Below are positions 8,723 to 17,513 of a stretch of 64,000 nucleotides of DNA, piece after piece. The DNA is taken from contig JAJDXS010000083.1 in NCBI GenBank assembly GCA_022823145.1, positions 62,001 to 126,000 of the forward strand, read 5' to 3'. How positions within the stretch are numbered: the first letter of the stretch is position 1; each line of letters opens with the position of its first letter. This stretch comes from Gemmatimonadota bacterium. Lineage in GTDB: Bacteria; Gemmatimonadota; Gemmatimonadetes; Longimicrobiales; Gaopeijiaceae. A program made the translations under genes and the position numbers. Below the pieces are notes generated by a model. It had not been told where the DNA came from. It searched no databases and saw only the letters and a program-made list of their open reading frames with translations.

Positions 8723-9652
8723 ATGAGTGCGACCCCTCTCGACATCGGCGGAGTGATGATCCCCACCACCACGCCCTTCGACCCGGTGACGGGCGAGGTG
8801 GACGTGGTGGCGCTGCGGGACAACGTGGGCAGGTGGGCGCGCAGTGGCGTGCGCGGCATGGTGATCGGCGGCTCGACCGGCGAGGCCGTGTACCTGGACG
8901 AGGCCGAGCGCGAGCGGTCGTGGGAGGTGGTGCGGGGGGTGCTGCCGGACGGCATGCTGATGGTCGCGGGGACCGGCGCCGAATCGTTGCGCACGACGCT
9001 GCGGCTGACGCGGATGGCGGTCGCGCGGGGTGCGGACGCGGTGCTGGTGCAGCCGCCCGCGTTCTACAAGGGGGCGATGACGCCGGCCGTGGTGCGCGAC
9101 CACTACGTCGCCGTGGCAGACGCGTCGGAGGTTCCGGTGATCCTCTACCAGGTGCCAACGCGCTTCAGCACGCTGGACTTTCCCACGGGGCTGATCGCCG
9201 AGTTGTCGACCCACGGAAACATCATCGGAATCAAGGACTCGCGCGGGAAGCTGGAGACCGTGGCCGAACTCGTCACCCACACGCAGCGCGGCTTCCAGGT
9301 GCTGGTCGGGAGCGGGGCGCTGCTCTACGCGTCGCTGGAGATCGGCGCAGTGGGCGGCATCCTGGGTGTGGCGAACCTGGCACCCCGCGAGTGCGCGCGG
9401 GTATCTGAGCACTTCGCCGCCGGGGAGATGGCCTCCGCGGGGGCGCTGCAGAAGCGGATCGGGGCGCTGCACAACGCGGTGGTCGGCGGCATGGGTGTGG
9501 CCGGGGTCAAGTACGCCTTGGATCTGCTCGGATACCACGGCGGCGTGCCGCGGCCGCCGTTGAGGCCGCTGGCGGAAGCCCGCCACGGGGAGGTCGTGGC
9601 GTGTCTGGGCAGAGCCGGCTTGCAGGTTCGCAGCGCGCTGGCGCACGCGTGA
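8723..9652 (+). CDS. DapA-family aldolase/lyase (dihydrodipicolinate synthase family)
   Basis: A 309-residue (beta/alpha)8 Schiff-base lyase. Key residues are visible: Tyr142 in LYQVPTRF, Lys171 in GIKDSRG, and GGSTGEA at 49-55. ATG 8723 is chosen because the fold begins right there; the open frame extends upstream into trpS. A DapA role in lysine synthesis fits the length and motifs. The paralogous 4-hydroxy-2-oxoglutarate aldolases and N-acetylneuraminate lyases share all of them, so substrate is not fixed, and no other lysine gene is nearby. Its stop overlaps the purA start by 4 bp (GTGA), so the two are translationally coupled. Confidence 0.85.
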   Translation: MSATPLDIGGVMIPTTTPFDPVTGEVDVVALRDNVGRWARSGVRGMVIGGSTGEAVYLDEAERERSWEVVRGVLPDGMLMVAGTGAESLRTTLRLTRMAVARGADAVLVQPPAFYKGAMTPAVVRDHYVAVADASEVPVILYQVPTRFSTLDFPTGLIAELSTHGNIIGIKDSRGKLETVAELVTHTQRGFQVLVGSGALLYASLEIGAVGGILGVANLAPRECARVSEHFAAGEMASAGALQKRIGALHNAVVGGMGVAGVKYALDLLGYHGGVPRPPLRPLAEARHGEVVACLGRAGLQVRSALAHA

Positions 9653-10953
9653 CGGATGGCGGATTGAACACAGCCGCGCTGAGGGGGTCCTGCACCGTCG
9701 TCGTCGGGTGTCAGTGGGGCGACGAGGGGAAGGGGAAGGTCGTCGACGTGCTCGCGGGCGGCGCGCATGTGATCGCGCGCTACCAGGGTGGGGCGAACGC
9801 GGGGCATACCGTGCTCCTGGGCGACCGGCAGTTCATCCTGCACCAGGTGCCGTCCGGCATCCTGCACCCGGGGAAGCGGTGCCTGCTGGGCAACGGCGTG
9901 GTGGTGGACCTCGTGCAGTTCTTCGGCGAGATCGACCGGCTGGCCGAGCGCGGCGTGGACCCGCGGGGCCGGATCGGGCTGAGCACGCGCGCACACGTGG
10001 TGTTCCCGTATCACATGGCGCTCGACCACGCTGCCGAGGAGGCCGCCCGGCGGAAGATCGGGACGACTGGGCGCGGCATCGGTCCCGCGTACGAGGCCAA
10101 GACGGGGCGGCGGGGGGTGCGGGTGGCCGACCTGCTCGACCGTCGGCGTGGGGCCGAGCGGGTCGCGCGGGGCATCGAGTGGGCGCGCCGCCGGCTGCGT
10201 GATCTGAGGGCCGACGAGGCGCGCGCCGGAACGGTCGAGGAGGCCATGGCGGTGGCCGGCCGTGTTCCCGAGGTCGCGACCGACGTGGGGCGGGAGATCG
10301 CACGTGCTCTCGCGGCGGGGAAGCGGGTGCTGCTCGAGGGGGCCCAGGGCACGGCGCTGGATGTGGACCACGGCACCTACCCGTATGTGACGTCGTCCAA
10401 CACCACCGCGGGCGCCGCGGCGGTGGGCGCGGGCATCGGCCCCACCGCGATCGACTCGGTGATCGGCGTGGTGAAGGCGTACACCACGCGGGTCGGCAAC
10501 GGCCCGCTCCCCACCGCCTTCGACGAGGCCATGGACGAGCGCGTGCGGGAGCTTGGCGGCGAGTTTGGCGCGACCACGGGGCGGCCCCGGCGCTGCGGGT
10601 GGTTCGACGCCGCAGTGGGCGCCTACGCCGCCCGCGTCAATGGCCTGACCGGGATCGCGGTCACCAAGCTGGACGTGCTCGACACCCTCCCCGAGATCAG
10701 GATCGCGACCGGGTACCGCCTGCGAGGCGAGGCCGACATCCCGTTCCCGGCCACCGCCTGGGAGCTGGACGCGGTCGAACCCGTCTACGAGACGCTCCCC
10801 GGCTGGCAGGCGCCGACCACCGAGGCCCGCCGGCTGAGCGACCTTCCACGCAATGCCCGCGCCTACCTGCACCGCATCGAGGAGCTGGTCGGGACGCCGA
10901 TCGCGATGGTGTCGGTGGGTGCGCGCCGCAGCCAGGTGATTACGGAGCCTTGA
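9649..10953 (+). CDS. purA: Adenylosuccinate synthetase
   Basis: A 434-residue enzyme that joins IMP and aspartate with GTP on the AMP branch of purine synthesis. The start is GTG 9649, overlapping the preceding stop in GTGA. Motifs in order: GCQWGDEGKGK (GTP/Mg loop), TTGRGIGPAY, LEGAQGTALD, GTYPYVTSSN and TKLDVLD. The full family length is present. It lies just upstream of a foreign-looking two-gene cassette, with about 210 bp in between. Confidence 0.97.
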   Translation: MTDGGLNTAALRGSCTVVVGCQWGDEGKGKVVDVLAGGAHVIARYQGGANAGHTVLLGDRQFILHQVPSGILHPGKRCLLGNGVVVDLVQFFGEIDRLAERGVDPRGRIGLSTRAHVVFPYHMALDHAAEEAARRKIGTTGRGIGPAYEAKTGRRGVRVADLLDRRRGAERVARGIEWARRRLRDLRADEARAGTVEEAMAVAGRVPEVATDVGREIARALAAGKRVLLEGAQGTALDVDHGTYPYVTSSNTTAGAAAVGAGIGPTAIDSVIGVVKAYTTRVGNGPLPTAFDEAMDERVRELGGEFGATTGRPRRCGWFDAAVGAYAARVNGLTGIAVTKLDVLDTLPEIRIATGYRLRGEADIPFPATAWELDAVEPVYETLPGWQAPTTEARRLSDLPRNARAYLHRIEELVGTPIAMVSVGARRSQVITEP

Positions 10954-11166
10954 GCAAATGCGGCGGGCCAAGCAAGTCACGTTGTCCCATCTGGCCATGG
11001 ATCCGCCCGAGCGAGCGGTGTATTGGTATTGGAGACTCGACCACCGTAGGGAGAAGGAAGCGGAAGAGTCGGTGTTCCGTAGGGTGGTCGGTCGCGTGGG
11101 TGTTGGACGCGTACCGGTGACAAACCTACCTTTGCTAATCAAGCTCCGACTGGAAGGAGTCTCCAT

Positions 11167-11442
11167 ATGTTGCGGCTAGACATCCTGCCCCGGCTCATTC
11201 CTGACTCTCACTGCGCGACTTGGGATGACGCTATCCGAGAAGCGACCGAGCGTCGGACAACACCAGTTGCCGACGATGCGGTGACTCGTGTTGACCGGTC
11301 TCCCTATGGAGGGTACAGGGTCTACACGGTTTCTCTGACAATGGCGATGGAGTTCTTTGCCGACATCGCTGACGCAGGTGTACTACCCGGATCTCGGGAT
11401 TCGGCGCGCGCGGTCTATCGAGAAGGGATATCCTCCCTGTGA
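11167..11442 (+). CDS. Small protein of unknown function (cassette gene 1)
   Basis: A 91-residue soluble protein starting at ATG 11167 behind a good GGAAGGAG ribosome-binding site. It has no signal peptide and no recognised domain. Visible features are one Cys, a charged central part, an SPYGGYRVYTVS segment and a C-terminal helix-like stretch. Base composition is noticeably lower in G+C than the flanking purA and ffh. The stop overlaps the start of the next gene by 4 bp (GTGA), so the two are coupled and likely act together. The position between two housekeeping genes suggests an acquired cassette. Function unknown. Confidence 0.65.
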   Translation: MLRLDILPRLIPDSHCATWDDAIREATERRTTPVADDAVTRVDRSPYGGYRVYTVSLTMAMEFFADIADAGVLPGSRDSARAVYREGISSL

Positions 11443-11858
11443 CCGGAGAGAACGGCGGACAACTGGTCCCGCAGGAGCCTGCAGCGGATACGCAGATCGA
11501 GATATGGGGAGAAATGGTGGCGGTGGAGCGGGAACGCATCGCCAGCCGGGATCGCGCGGTTGAAGCGATGCGTGAAGGATTCGCCCGACTGGACGCCACC
11601 GATGAGCGACAGTTCAAGTTCCACACTGACCGGCTGCGCCGCGATGACGAGTTCCGCAACCGGCAGCTAACTCATGTGATGCACATCACTTGGGTTGTGG
11701 TAGGCATCGTCGTTGCGGTGATGGGGGTGATCCTGGGCATGATGTTCTGGGGTGGAGAAGAGCAACGAAACGTCGCCACATTGTTGGTTACACACTTGCT
11801 TTCGGCTGGAGGCTTCTTCGCCGTCGGGTACCTGCTCGGTCGGCGCTCCAGAAGCTGA
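11439..11858 (+). CDS. Two-TM membrane protein with charged coiled-coil head (cassette gene 2)
   Basis: A 139-residue protein starting at GTG 11439. The first 80 residues are hydrophilic and rich in Arg/Glu (IWGEMVAVERERIASRD, DRLRRDDEFRNRQ), likely a helical or coiled-coil cytoplasmic head. Two transmembrane helices follow (TWVVVGIVVAVMGVILGMMF and VTHLLSAGGFFAVGYLLG), separated by a short loop, and the chain ends in RRSRS. The layout resembles DUF2335-type and other small two-TM proteins, but no family is recognised. Coupled to the 91-residue gene upstream. A membrane-acting effector with a small partner is only one possible reading. Confidence 0.65.
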   Translation: MTGENGGQLVPQEPAADTQIEIWGEMVAVERERIASRDRAVEAMREGFARLDATDERQFKFHTDRLRRDDEFRNRQLTHVMHITWVVVGIVVAVMGVILGMMFWGGEEQRNVATLLVTHLLSAGGFFAVGYLLGRRSRS

Positions 11859-11958
11859 ATGAACGCCCCCTCCCCGCGACGCCACCGTCGCTTCCATTGA
11901 GCTTCGTTTCCCTCATGACTAGCTTTAACAGCTGTACCGCCTTCAACGCGGACTCCGG

Positions 11959-13287
11959 ATGTTTGAAGACCTGAGCAGGAAACTGGACGGGGTTCTGGGG
12001 CGTTTCCGCCAGCGCGGGCTCCTCACCGAACCCATGATCCGGGACGGCCTCCGCGAGGTGCGGCGCGCGCTCCTCGAGGCCGACGTGAACTTCCGCGTCA
12101 CGCGCGATTTCCTCAACCGGGTGAGCGAGAAGGCGATGGGCGAGCGGGTGCTCAAGTCCGTTTCGCCGGGCCAGCAGATCGTCAAGATCGTGCACGACGA
12201 GCTGGCGCGCCTGATCGGCGGTGAGGGCCAGACCGAACTGACGTGGTCGCCGGCCCCGCCCACCGTCATCATGCTGGTGGGCCTGCAGGGCTCCGGAAAG
12301 ACCTCGACGGCCGCCAAGCTCGCGAAGCGGCTCGCCCGACAGGGCAGGCGGCCGCTCCTGGCCGCGTGCGACCTCCATCGCCCGGCGGCGGTGGGTCAGC
12401 TGCGGGTGCTGGGCAAGCGGGCCGGAGTGCCGGTTCACCACGAGGAGGGAGCCACCGATCCGGTGGAAGTGGCACAAGCGAGCCACCGGGCGGCCCGCAG
12501 CACGAAGGCGGACGCGCTCATCGTCGACACCGCCGGGCGACTCCAGATCGACGAGCCGCTCATGGAAGAGCTGGCGCGCATCAGGAAGGCGCTCGACCCG
12601 CGGGAAATCCTCCTCGTGGCCGACGCGATGACCGGGCAGGAGGCGGTGCGCATCGCCGAGGGCTTCGACCGCAAGCTGGGCGTGACGGGTTTCGTCCTCG
12701 CCAAGATGGACGGCGACGCGCGCGGCGGGGCGGCGCTCTCGATCCACGGCGTGACCGGCAAGCCGATGAAGTTCGTCGGCACGGGCGAGGGGCTCGACGC
12801 CCTGGAAGCCGTCGACCCGCGGCGGATCGCGGGCCGCATCCTCCAGAAGGGCGATGTGGTCGGGCTGGTGGAGCGGGCGCAGGCCGTGGTGGACGCGGGG
12901 CAGGCCGCGGCCATGCAGGAGAAGGTCCTCGGCCGGGGCCGGTTCACCCTGGAGGACTTCCTCGTCGCCATGCGGCAGGTCCAGAAGATGGGACCGCTGG
13001 ATCAGCTGCTGAAGATGGTCCCCGGGATGCCCCGGGGCCTGTCGGCGGACGACGTGGACCCGAAGCGGATGAAGCACATCGAGGCGATCATCCTGTCGAT
13101 GACGCCCGACGAACGCCGCCGTCCCGAGATCCTGAACGGGTCGCGCAGGAAACGGATCGCCCGCGGAAGCGGCCGGCCCGTGGCCGAGGTGAACCGCCTC
13201 ATGAAGCGGTTCGCCGAGATGGAAAAGATGATGAAGCGAATGAAAGGGCTGATGCCTTCAGGAGTCATGCCCTCCCTCACACCATGA
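11959..13287 (+). CDS. ffh: Signal recognition particle protein Ffh
   Basis: A 442-residue SRP GTPase that binds signal sequences of nascent membrane proteins and hands them to FtsY. The N domain is followed by the G domain with GLQGSGKTSTA (P-loop, about 108), DTAGR, and AKMDGDARGGAAL. The C-terminal M domain is Met-rich (MRQVQKMGPLDQLLKMVPGM, MEKMMKRMKGLMPSGVM). The unstructured tail is short. It leads the ffh-rpsP-rimM-trmD-rplS-rnhB block, a gene order conserved in many bacteria. Confidence 0.97.
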   Translation: MFEDLSRKLDGVLGRFRQRGLLTEPMIRDGLREVRRALLEADVNFRVTRDFLNRVSEKAMGERVLKSVSPGQQIVKIVHDELARLIGGEGQTELTWSPAPPTVIMLVGLQGSGKTSTAAKLAKRLARQGRRPLLAACDLHRPAAVGQLRVLGKRAGVPVHHEEGATDPVEVAQASHRAARSTKADALIVDTAGRLQIDEPLMEELARIRKALDPREILLVADAMTGQEAVRIAEGFDRKLGVTGFVLAKMDGDARGGAALSIHGVTGKPMKFVGTGEGLDALEAVDPRRIAGRILQKGDVVGLVERAQAVVDAGQAAAMQEKVLGRGRFTLEDFLVAMRQVQKMGPLDQLLKMVPGMPRGLSADDVDPKRMKHIEAIILSMTPDERRRPEILNGSRRKRIARGSGRPVAEVNRLMKRFAEMEKMMKRMKGLMPSGVMPSLTP

Positions 13288-13332
13288 CAACAGCACCCTG
13301 AACCCCGAAACGAGCGAGAACGAGAGAAACCG

Positions 13333-13824
13333 ATGTCCGTAAAGATCCGCCTCCGGCGCATGGGGAAGAAGAAGCAGCCACACTACCGCATCGTCGTGGC
13401 CGACAGCCGCTCCCCGCGCGACGGCCGCTTCGTCGAGAACCTCGGCTACTACAATCCGATCCCCGAACCGGCCCTTCTGAGGGTCGACCTCGAGCGGGTG
13501 GACTACTGGCTCGGCGAAGGCGCGATCACTTCACCGACGGTCGGGAACCTCGTCACAAAGGCCCGTTCCGGAGGGGATGAGAGTGTCGCGCTCGTGGCGC
13601 CGGCATCCGGTTCGGACGACACGGCCGCGTCGTCTGCAGCTGCTCCGGAGGAAGCCGCCGATTCGGAACCGGCCGCCGAAGCCTCGCCTGGCGACGACAC
13701 GGGCGCGGCAGAGGCCGCCGCAGAGGTCGAGCCCGCCGCGGAGGCTGAGTCCGTCGCGGAGGCCGAGCCCGCCGACGAGCCCGAGCCCGCCGGCGAGCCC
13801 GAGCCGGCAGCCGAGGCCGAGTAG
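13333..13824 (+). CDS. rpsP: Ribosomal protein S16 with long acidic C-terminal extension
   Basis: Residues 1 to about 80 are a normal S16 ([20 protein letters not shown], then [19 protein letters not shown]). They are followed by a low-complexity tail of about 80 residues made of Ala, Glu and Pro (repeats of the type AEPA and AEAE). That doubles the usual 80-90 residue length. The tail is probably disordered and negatively charged. It sits 45 bp after ffh and 19 bp before rimM. No khpA gene lies between rpsP and rimM, unlike in many other phyla. Confidence 0.95.
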   Translation: MSVKIRLRRMGKKKQPHYRIVVADSRSPRDGRFVENLGYYNPIPEPALLRVDLERVDYWLGEGAITSPTVGNLVTKARSGGDESVALVAPASGSDDTAASSAAAPEEAADSEPAAEASPGDDTGAAEAAAEVEPAAEAESVAEAEPADEPEPAGEPEPAAEAE

Positions 13825-13843
13825 CGTCCGCGCCACCGCGGCG

Positions 13844-14404
13844 ATGCCGGAGGGTCATCCTCCCTTCTTGGTCGTCGGCCACCTCAACAAGGCCCACGGT
13901 ACGAAGGGGGAGCTCTTCGCCTGGCCGCTCACCGACTACCCCGAGAGCCACTTCGCTCCCGGGATCGTTCACCTCCCCGGCGACGATGCCGCCGAGCGGC
14001 CGTCGGAGGCTCTTCCCGCGCTCACCATCGACGAGGTGCGGCCCTACCGGCGCGGCTTCCTGGTCAAGTTCGCGGGCGTCGACGACCGCACCAGCGCCGA
14101 CCGCCTGCGCGGGCTCTACCTGCTGCGCCCCTTCGACGCCATCGACGACCTCGCGGAAGGCGAGGTCTTCTACCACGAACTCCTGGGCGCCACGGTCGCG
14201 ACAGGCGAAGGCCGGCTGCTCGGCGAGGTCGCCGAGGTCTTCCCCGTGAAACCGTCCGACCTCCTGCAGGTGGTGGGCCCGGCGGGCGAGGTCATGATTC
14301 CGTTCAGCCGCGAGATCGTCGTGGACTTCGACCGCGAACGGCGCCGGATCGTGGTCGAGCTGCCGCCCGGCTTCCTCGAACCCGAGCCCGGACCGGACGC
14401 ATGA
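13844..14404 (+). CDS. rimM: Ribosome maturation factor RimM
   Basis: A 186-residue 30S maturation factor that works with S19 on the 16S head. The start is ATG 13844; the open frame extends upstream only as a shadow of the rpsP tail. The N-terminal barrel begins VVGHLNKAHGTKGELF, and the PRC-barrel domain carries EGEVFYHELLGATV and IPFSREIVVDFD. The stop overlaps the trmD start (ATGA), so the two are coupled. Confidence 0.95.
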   Translation: MPEGHPPFLVVGHLNKAHGTKGELFAWPLTDYPESHFAPGIVHLPGDDAAERPSEALPALTIDEVRPYRRGFLVKFAGVDDRTSADRLRGLYLLRPFDAIDDLAEGEVFYHELLGATVATGEGRLLGEVAEVFPVKPSDLLQVVGPAGEVMIPFSREIVVDFDRERRRIVVELPPGFLEPEPGPDA

Positions 14405-15063
14405 TCCGAATCAACATCGTCACGATCTTCCCCGAGTTCTTCGCGGCCCCGCTCGCGGCGAGCATCCCGGGCCGCGCGGCCCGCGCCGGCCTGGTCGAGT
14501 ACCGCGTGATCGACCTGCGCGACTACACCCACGACCGTCACCGCACGGTCGATGACGCGCCCTACGGCGGCGGCGCGGGGATGGTCATGAAGCCCGAGCC
14601 CTTCTTCGAGGCCATGGACGACCTGCGCCCCGCGGGACCGATCGTCCTCCTCTCCGCCCGCGGCCCGCGTTTCCGGCACGACGATGCGGTGAGGCTGTCC
14701 CTGGAGAGCGAGGTCACCCTCCTCTGCGGACACTACAAGGACGTGGACCAGCGGGTCGCCGACCGCCTCGCGACCGAGGAGGTATCGATCGGCGACTTTG
14801 TCGTGTCCGGGGGCGAGATCGGCGCGCTCACGGTTGCCGACGCGGTAGTCCGGCTGTTACCCGGCGCGCTGGGCGACCACGAATCGGCGTCGGGCGACTC
14901 GTTCTACGAGGGAGAGGCGGTCTCTGCGCCGTCCTATACGCGCCCGGCCGAGTACCGCGGAATGCGGGTTCCCGAGGTGCTGCGCAGCGGGGACCACCGC
15001 CGCATCGAGGAGTGGCAGCGAGCGGAGTCGGAGCGGCTGACCCGGAAGCGGCGCGAGGGTTGA
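14401..15063 (+). CDS. trmD: tRNA (guanine37-N1)-methyltransferase
   Basis: A 220-residue SPOUT methyltransferase that makes m1G37 in tRNAs and so prevents +1 frameshifting. It shows the trefoil-knot segments: LLCGHYKDVDQRV, GDFVVSGGEIGALTVADAV and the N-terminal NIVTIFPEFF. The C-terminal part is slightly shorter than the usual 240-250 residues but retains YTRPAEYRGMRVPEVL. Coupled to rimM; about 95 bp separate it from rplS. Confidence 0.96.
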   Translation: MIRINIVTIFPEFFAAPLAASIPGRAARAGLVEYRVIDLRDYTHDRHRTVDDAPYGGGAGMVMKPEPFFEAMDDLRPAGPIVLLSARGPRFRHDDAVRLSLESEVTLLCGHYKDVDQRVADRLATEEVSIGDFVVSGGEIGALTVADAVVRLLPGALGDHESASGDSFYEGEAVSAPSYTRPAEYRGMRVPEVLRSGDHRRIEEWQRAESERLTRKRREG

Positions 15064-15086
15064 GTCGCACACTTCCACGGCGGCGC

Positions 15087-15107
15087 CCTTCAGTCTACAT
15101 TTGAAGG
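15087..15107 (+). other. Small hairpin in the trmD-rplS gap
   Basis: CCTTCA and TGAAGG form a perfect 6-bp stem with a 9-nt loop, 51 nt before the rplS start. It has no following U-run. It may be a leader structure or a weak attenuator; it could also be chance. Confidence 0.3.
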
Positions 15108-15158
15108 CTGTCGATCACACTGTGGCGAAATGGTAACGGCCGAGACGAGGAGCAGGTC

Positions 15159-15518
15159 ATGGCGGATATCCTCCATCAACTCGATATGGAACACGCCCGG
15201 AACGACCTGCCCGACTTTGCGCCCGGCGACACGATCAAGGTGCTCTACCGGGTCCGCGAAGGGCAGAAGGAGCGTATCCAGGTCTTCCAGGGCGTCTGCC
15301 TGGGGCGCCGGGGCTCCGGCATGGGCGAGACGTTCACCGTGCGCAAGATCTCCGGCGGGATCGGGGTGGAGCGCGTCTTCCCGGTGAATGCGCCGACGGT
15401 CGGCGGAGTCGAGATCGTCCGGCGCGGCCGGGTGCGGCGCGCCAAGCTGTACTACCTGAGAGGCCTGCGAGGCAAAGCGGCCCGGATCAAGGAGAAGCGG
15501 ACGCCGCGGCCCAACTAG
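15159..15518 (+). CDS. rplS: Ribosomal protein L19
   Basis: A 119-residue large-subunit protein at the 30S-50S interface. Typical segments are [54 protein letters not shown] and the basic C-terminal [23 protein letters not shown] 15159 is preceded by GAGGAGCAGG as a ribosome-binding site. It lies 35 bp upstream of rnhB. Confidence 0.97.
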   Translation: MADILHQLDMEHARNDLPDFAPGDTIKVLYRVREGQKERIQVFQGVCLGRRGSGMGETFTVRKISGGIGVERVFPVNAPTVGGVEIVRRGRVRRAKLYYLRGLRGKAARIKEKRTPRPN

Positions 15519-15553
15519 AGGCCCGCGACTGTCAGGCTCGCCCCGGGGGGCCC

Positions 15554-16246
15554 GTGTCAGCCCCTGACCAACCTGTTGATTCGCGCGAAAGCGAACGCGA
15601 CCCGCTCGAAGGCGAACGCGACCCGCTTGAGTACGAACGCCACCTGTGGGGCCGCGGCATTGCCCGCGTTGCCGGGGTGGACGAGGTCGGACGGGGACCG
15701 CTCGCGGGGCCGGTGGTGGCGGCCGCGGTGGTTCTCCCCGAGGGTGTGCGGATCGAGGGGGCGGCCGATTCCAAGACGCTGACGCCGGCGGGGCGAACCG
15801 AGCTGGCGCGCGAGATCCGGGAGCGGGCCGCCGCTGTGGCGATCGGGGCAGCGTCGGCGCGCGAGATCGACCGGATAAACATCCTGCGTGCCACGGCCCG
15901 TGCGATGAACCGGGCGCTGCGCCGTCTGCCGGTCGCGCCGGACCACGTGGTGGTCGACGGGCTGCCGGTGCGCGACCTGGAGTGGGAACACGATTCGGTG
16001 GTGGGCGGCGACGGCCTGGTCCATTCGATAGCCTGCGCCTCGATCGTGGCCAAGGTGTGCCGCGACCGCCTGATGGCGCGGCTGGCGGGCAGGTATCCCG
16101 GCTACGGATGGGAGCGGAACATGGGCTATGCGACGCGGCAGCATCGCGATGCCGTGCGCGAGCGCGGGCTGACGCCCCATCACCGAACCAGCTTCGGCCT
16201 GCTCCAGCTCGAACTCCCCCTGGAGGAAGACCCCGCAGCGGGTTGA
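15554..16246 (+). CDS. rnhB: Ribonuclease HII with repetitive N-terminal extension
   Basis: A 230-residue enzyme that removes ribonucleotides from DNA and cleaves RNA-DNA hybrids. Motifs are VAGVDEVGRGPLAGPVVAAAVVL, ADSKTL, VDGLPV and HSIACASIVAKVCRDRLM, with the C-terminal GYATRQHRDAV. The GTG start at 15554 is followed by about 35 extra residues that contain a 7-residue repeat (ERDPLEG, ERDPLEY, then ERHLWG). Last gene of the translation block, ending 19 bp before tRNA-Lys. Confidence 0.95.
   Translation: MSAPDQPVDSRESERDPLEGERDPLEYERHLWGRGIARVAGVDEVGRGPLAGPVVAAAVVLPEGVRIEGAADSKTLTPAGRTELAREIRERAAAVAIGAASAREIDRINILRATARAMNRALRRLPVAPDHVVVDGLPVRDLEWEHDSVVGGDGLVHSIACASIVAKVCRDRLMARLAGRYPGYGWERNMGYATRQHRDAVRERGLTPHHRTSFGLLQLELPLEEDPAAG
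15591..15632 (+). repeat. 21-bp tandem repeat inside rnhB
   Basis: Two adjacent 21-bp units beginning GCGAACGCGACCCGC, nearly identical, followed by a degenerate third start (ACGAACGCCACC). It encodes the ERDPLE heptads of the RNase HII N-terminus and keeps the frame. Confidence 0.8.
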
Positions 16247-16265
16247 AGCGCGTTACTTTTCGGGC

Positions 16266-16338
<73 letters not shown>

Positions 16339-16444
16339 TTCCCGCCTCCGAATGGGGTCCCGGTTTCAGGTGGCGTGCGCTATGCGCCCGGTTTACTGTT
16401 GCTGCCGAGACCGCGATCCCTCGCAACGCTCATCGGAGGTTCCC

Positions 16445-17500
16445 ATGCGTGCTTCTCGCTGTCGGCCACAATGGCTGCTTCTCTGGTCACTCGTAGTACT
16501 CGGACTCTTCGGCTGTCGTCTCCCCGTGAGCGACGCTGCCGCGCAGGACATTCAGGTGCAGGGCGAAGATCCCGGCCTGGCGCACCTCGCTGGGGAAGTC
16601 GCCCGGCTCGCCGAACAGGCGCGGGGCCGGGTCGGCGTCGCGGCGTACCACCTCGAGACGGGCCGCGGGGTTACGCTGAACGGCGACGAAGGCTTCCCGA
16701 TGGCAAGCACCTACAAGGTGCCGATCGCGGTGCAGATCCTCTCCATGGTGGACCGCGGCGAACTCGGGCTCTACGACCTGATCGAGATTGACCAGGGCGA
16801 CGTCTACACGACATCGAGCGCGATCAGCGACCTGCTGGACGACCCGGGGCTGCAGATCTCGGTGCACAACCTGCTGGAGTTGATGCTGCAGATCAGCGAC
16901 AACATCGCGACCGATGTCCTGATGGCGACCGCGGGCGGCTCGCAGGCCGTGACCGCCCGGATGCACGAGGTCGGGGTCGAGGGGATCCGGGTCGACCGCC
17001 CCACCTGGGCGCTCATCGCCAACTGGTTGGGTGCCGCGGAGGTCAGCGAGGACAACAAGATCGACCCGGAAGACTACGAGGTCGTGCTGCGGGCGCCACG
17101 GACGGACGCGAGCACCGCGGCCAACAACACCAACTTCAACTCCGACCCGCGCGACACGTCCACGCCGGCGGCCATGTCGACGCTGCTGCAGCAGATCTGG
17201 AACCGCGACATCCTGTCGGAGGAGCGTTCGGCGCTGCTCATCGACATCATGTACCGGTGCCAGACCGGCGAGGGACGCCTGAAGGGCGTGCTGCCGGCAG
17301 GGACCGAGGTCGCGCACAAGACCGGCACCATCGGGCAGACGACCAACGACGTCGGGATCATCGATCTGCCGGACGGCGCCGGACATGTCGTGGCGGTCGT
17401 CTACGTGAAGGAGTCGGAGGTGTCGATCCCCGACCGGGAAGCGGTGATCGCGCAGATCGCGCGAGCGATCCATGACTACTTCGTGTTCAACCGGGGGTAA
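16445..17500 (+). CDS. Exported class-A-like beta-lactamase-fold serine hydrolase
   Basis: A 351-residue protein starting at ATG 16445 behind GGAGG. An N-terminal hydrophobic signal with LFGC may make it a lipoprotein. Active-site motifs are STYK (88-91, nucleophile Ser88), SDN (151-153) and KTG (292-294), in class A order and spacing. The omega-loop region leads to DPRDTSTPAAM. Counting back from RDT, the place of Glu166 is occupied by Thr, while an Asn stands at 170. So the usual deacylation base is not evident. It may be a slow beta-lactamase, a DD-peptidase-like enzyme or a penicillin-binding sensor. The next gene, a class-C-like hydrolase, starts 13 bp downstream. Confidence 0.8.
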   Translation: MRASRCRPQWLLLWSLVVLGLFGCRLPVSDAAAQDIQVQGEDPGLAHLAGEVARLAEQARGRVGVAAYHLETGRGVTLNGDEGFPMASTYKVPIAVQILSMVDRGELGLYDLIEIDQGDVYTTSSAISDLLDDPGLQISVHNLLELMLQISDNIATDVLMATAGGSQAVTARMHEVGVEGIRVDRPTWALIANWLGAAEVSEDNKIDPEDYEVVLRAPRTDASTAANNTNFNSDPRDTSTPAAMSTLLQQIWNRDILSEERSALLIDIMYRCQTGEGRLKGVLPAGTEVAHKTGTIGQTTNDVGIIDLPDGAGHVVAVVYVKESEVSIPDREAVIAQIARAIHDYFVFNRG

Positions 17501-17513
17501 GGCTGGGAGTCAC

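Noticed and set aside
10958..11179. A 73-codon frame between purA and the two-gene cassette
   Set aside because: No good ribosome-binding site, it overlaps the start of the better-supported gene at 11167, and the translation has no recognisable character.
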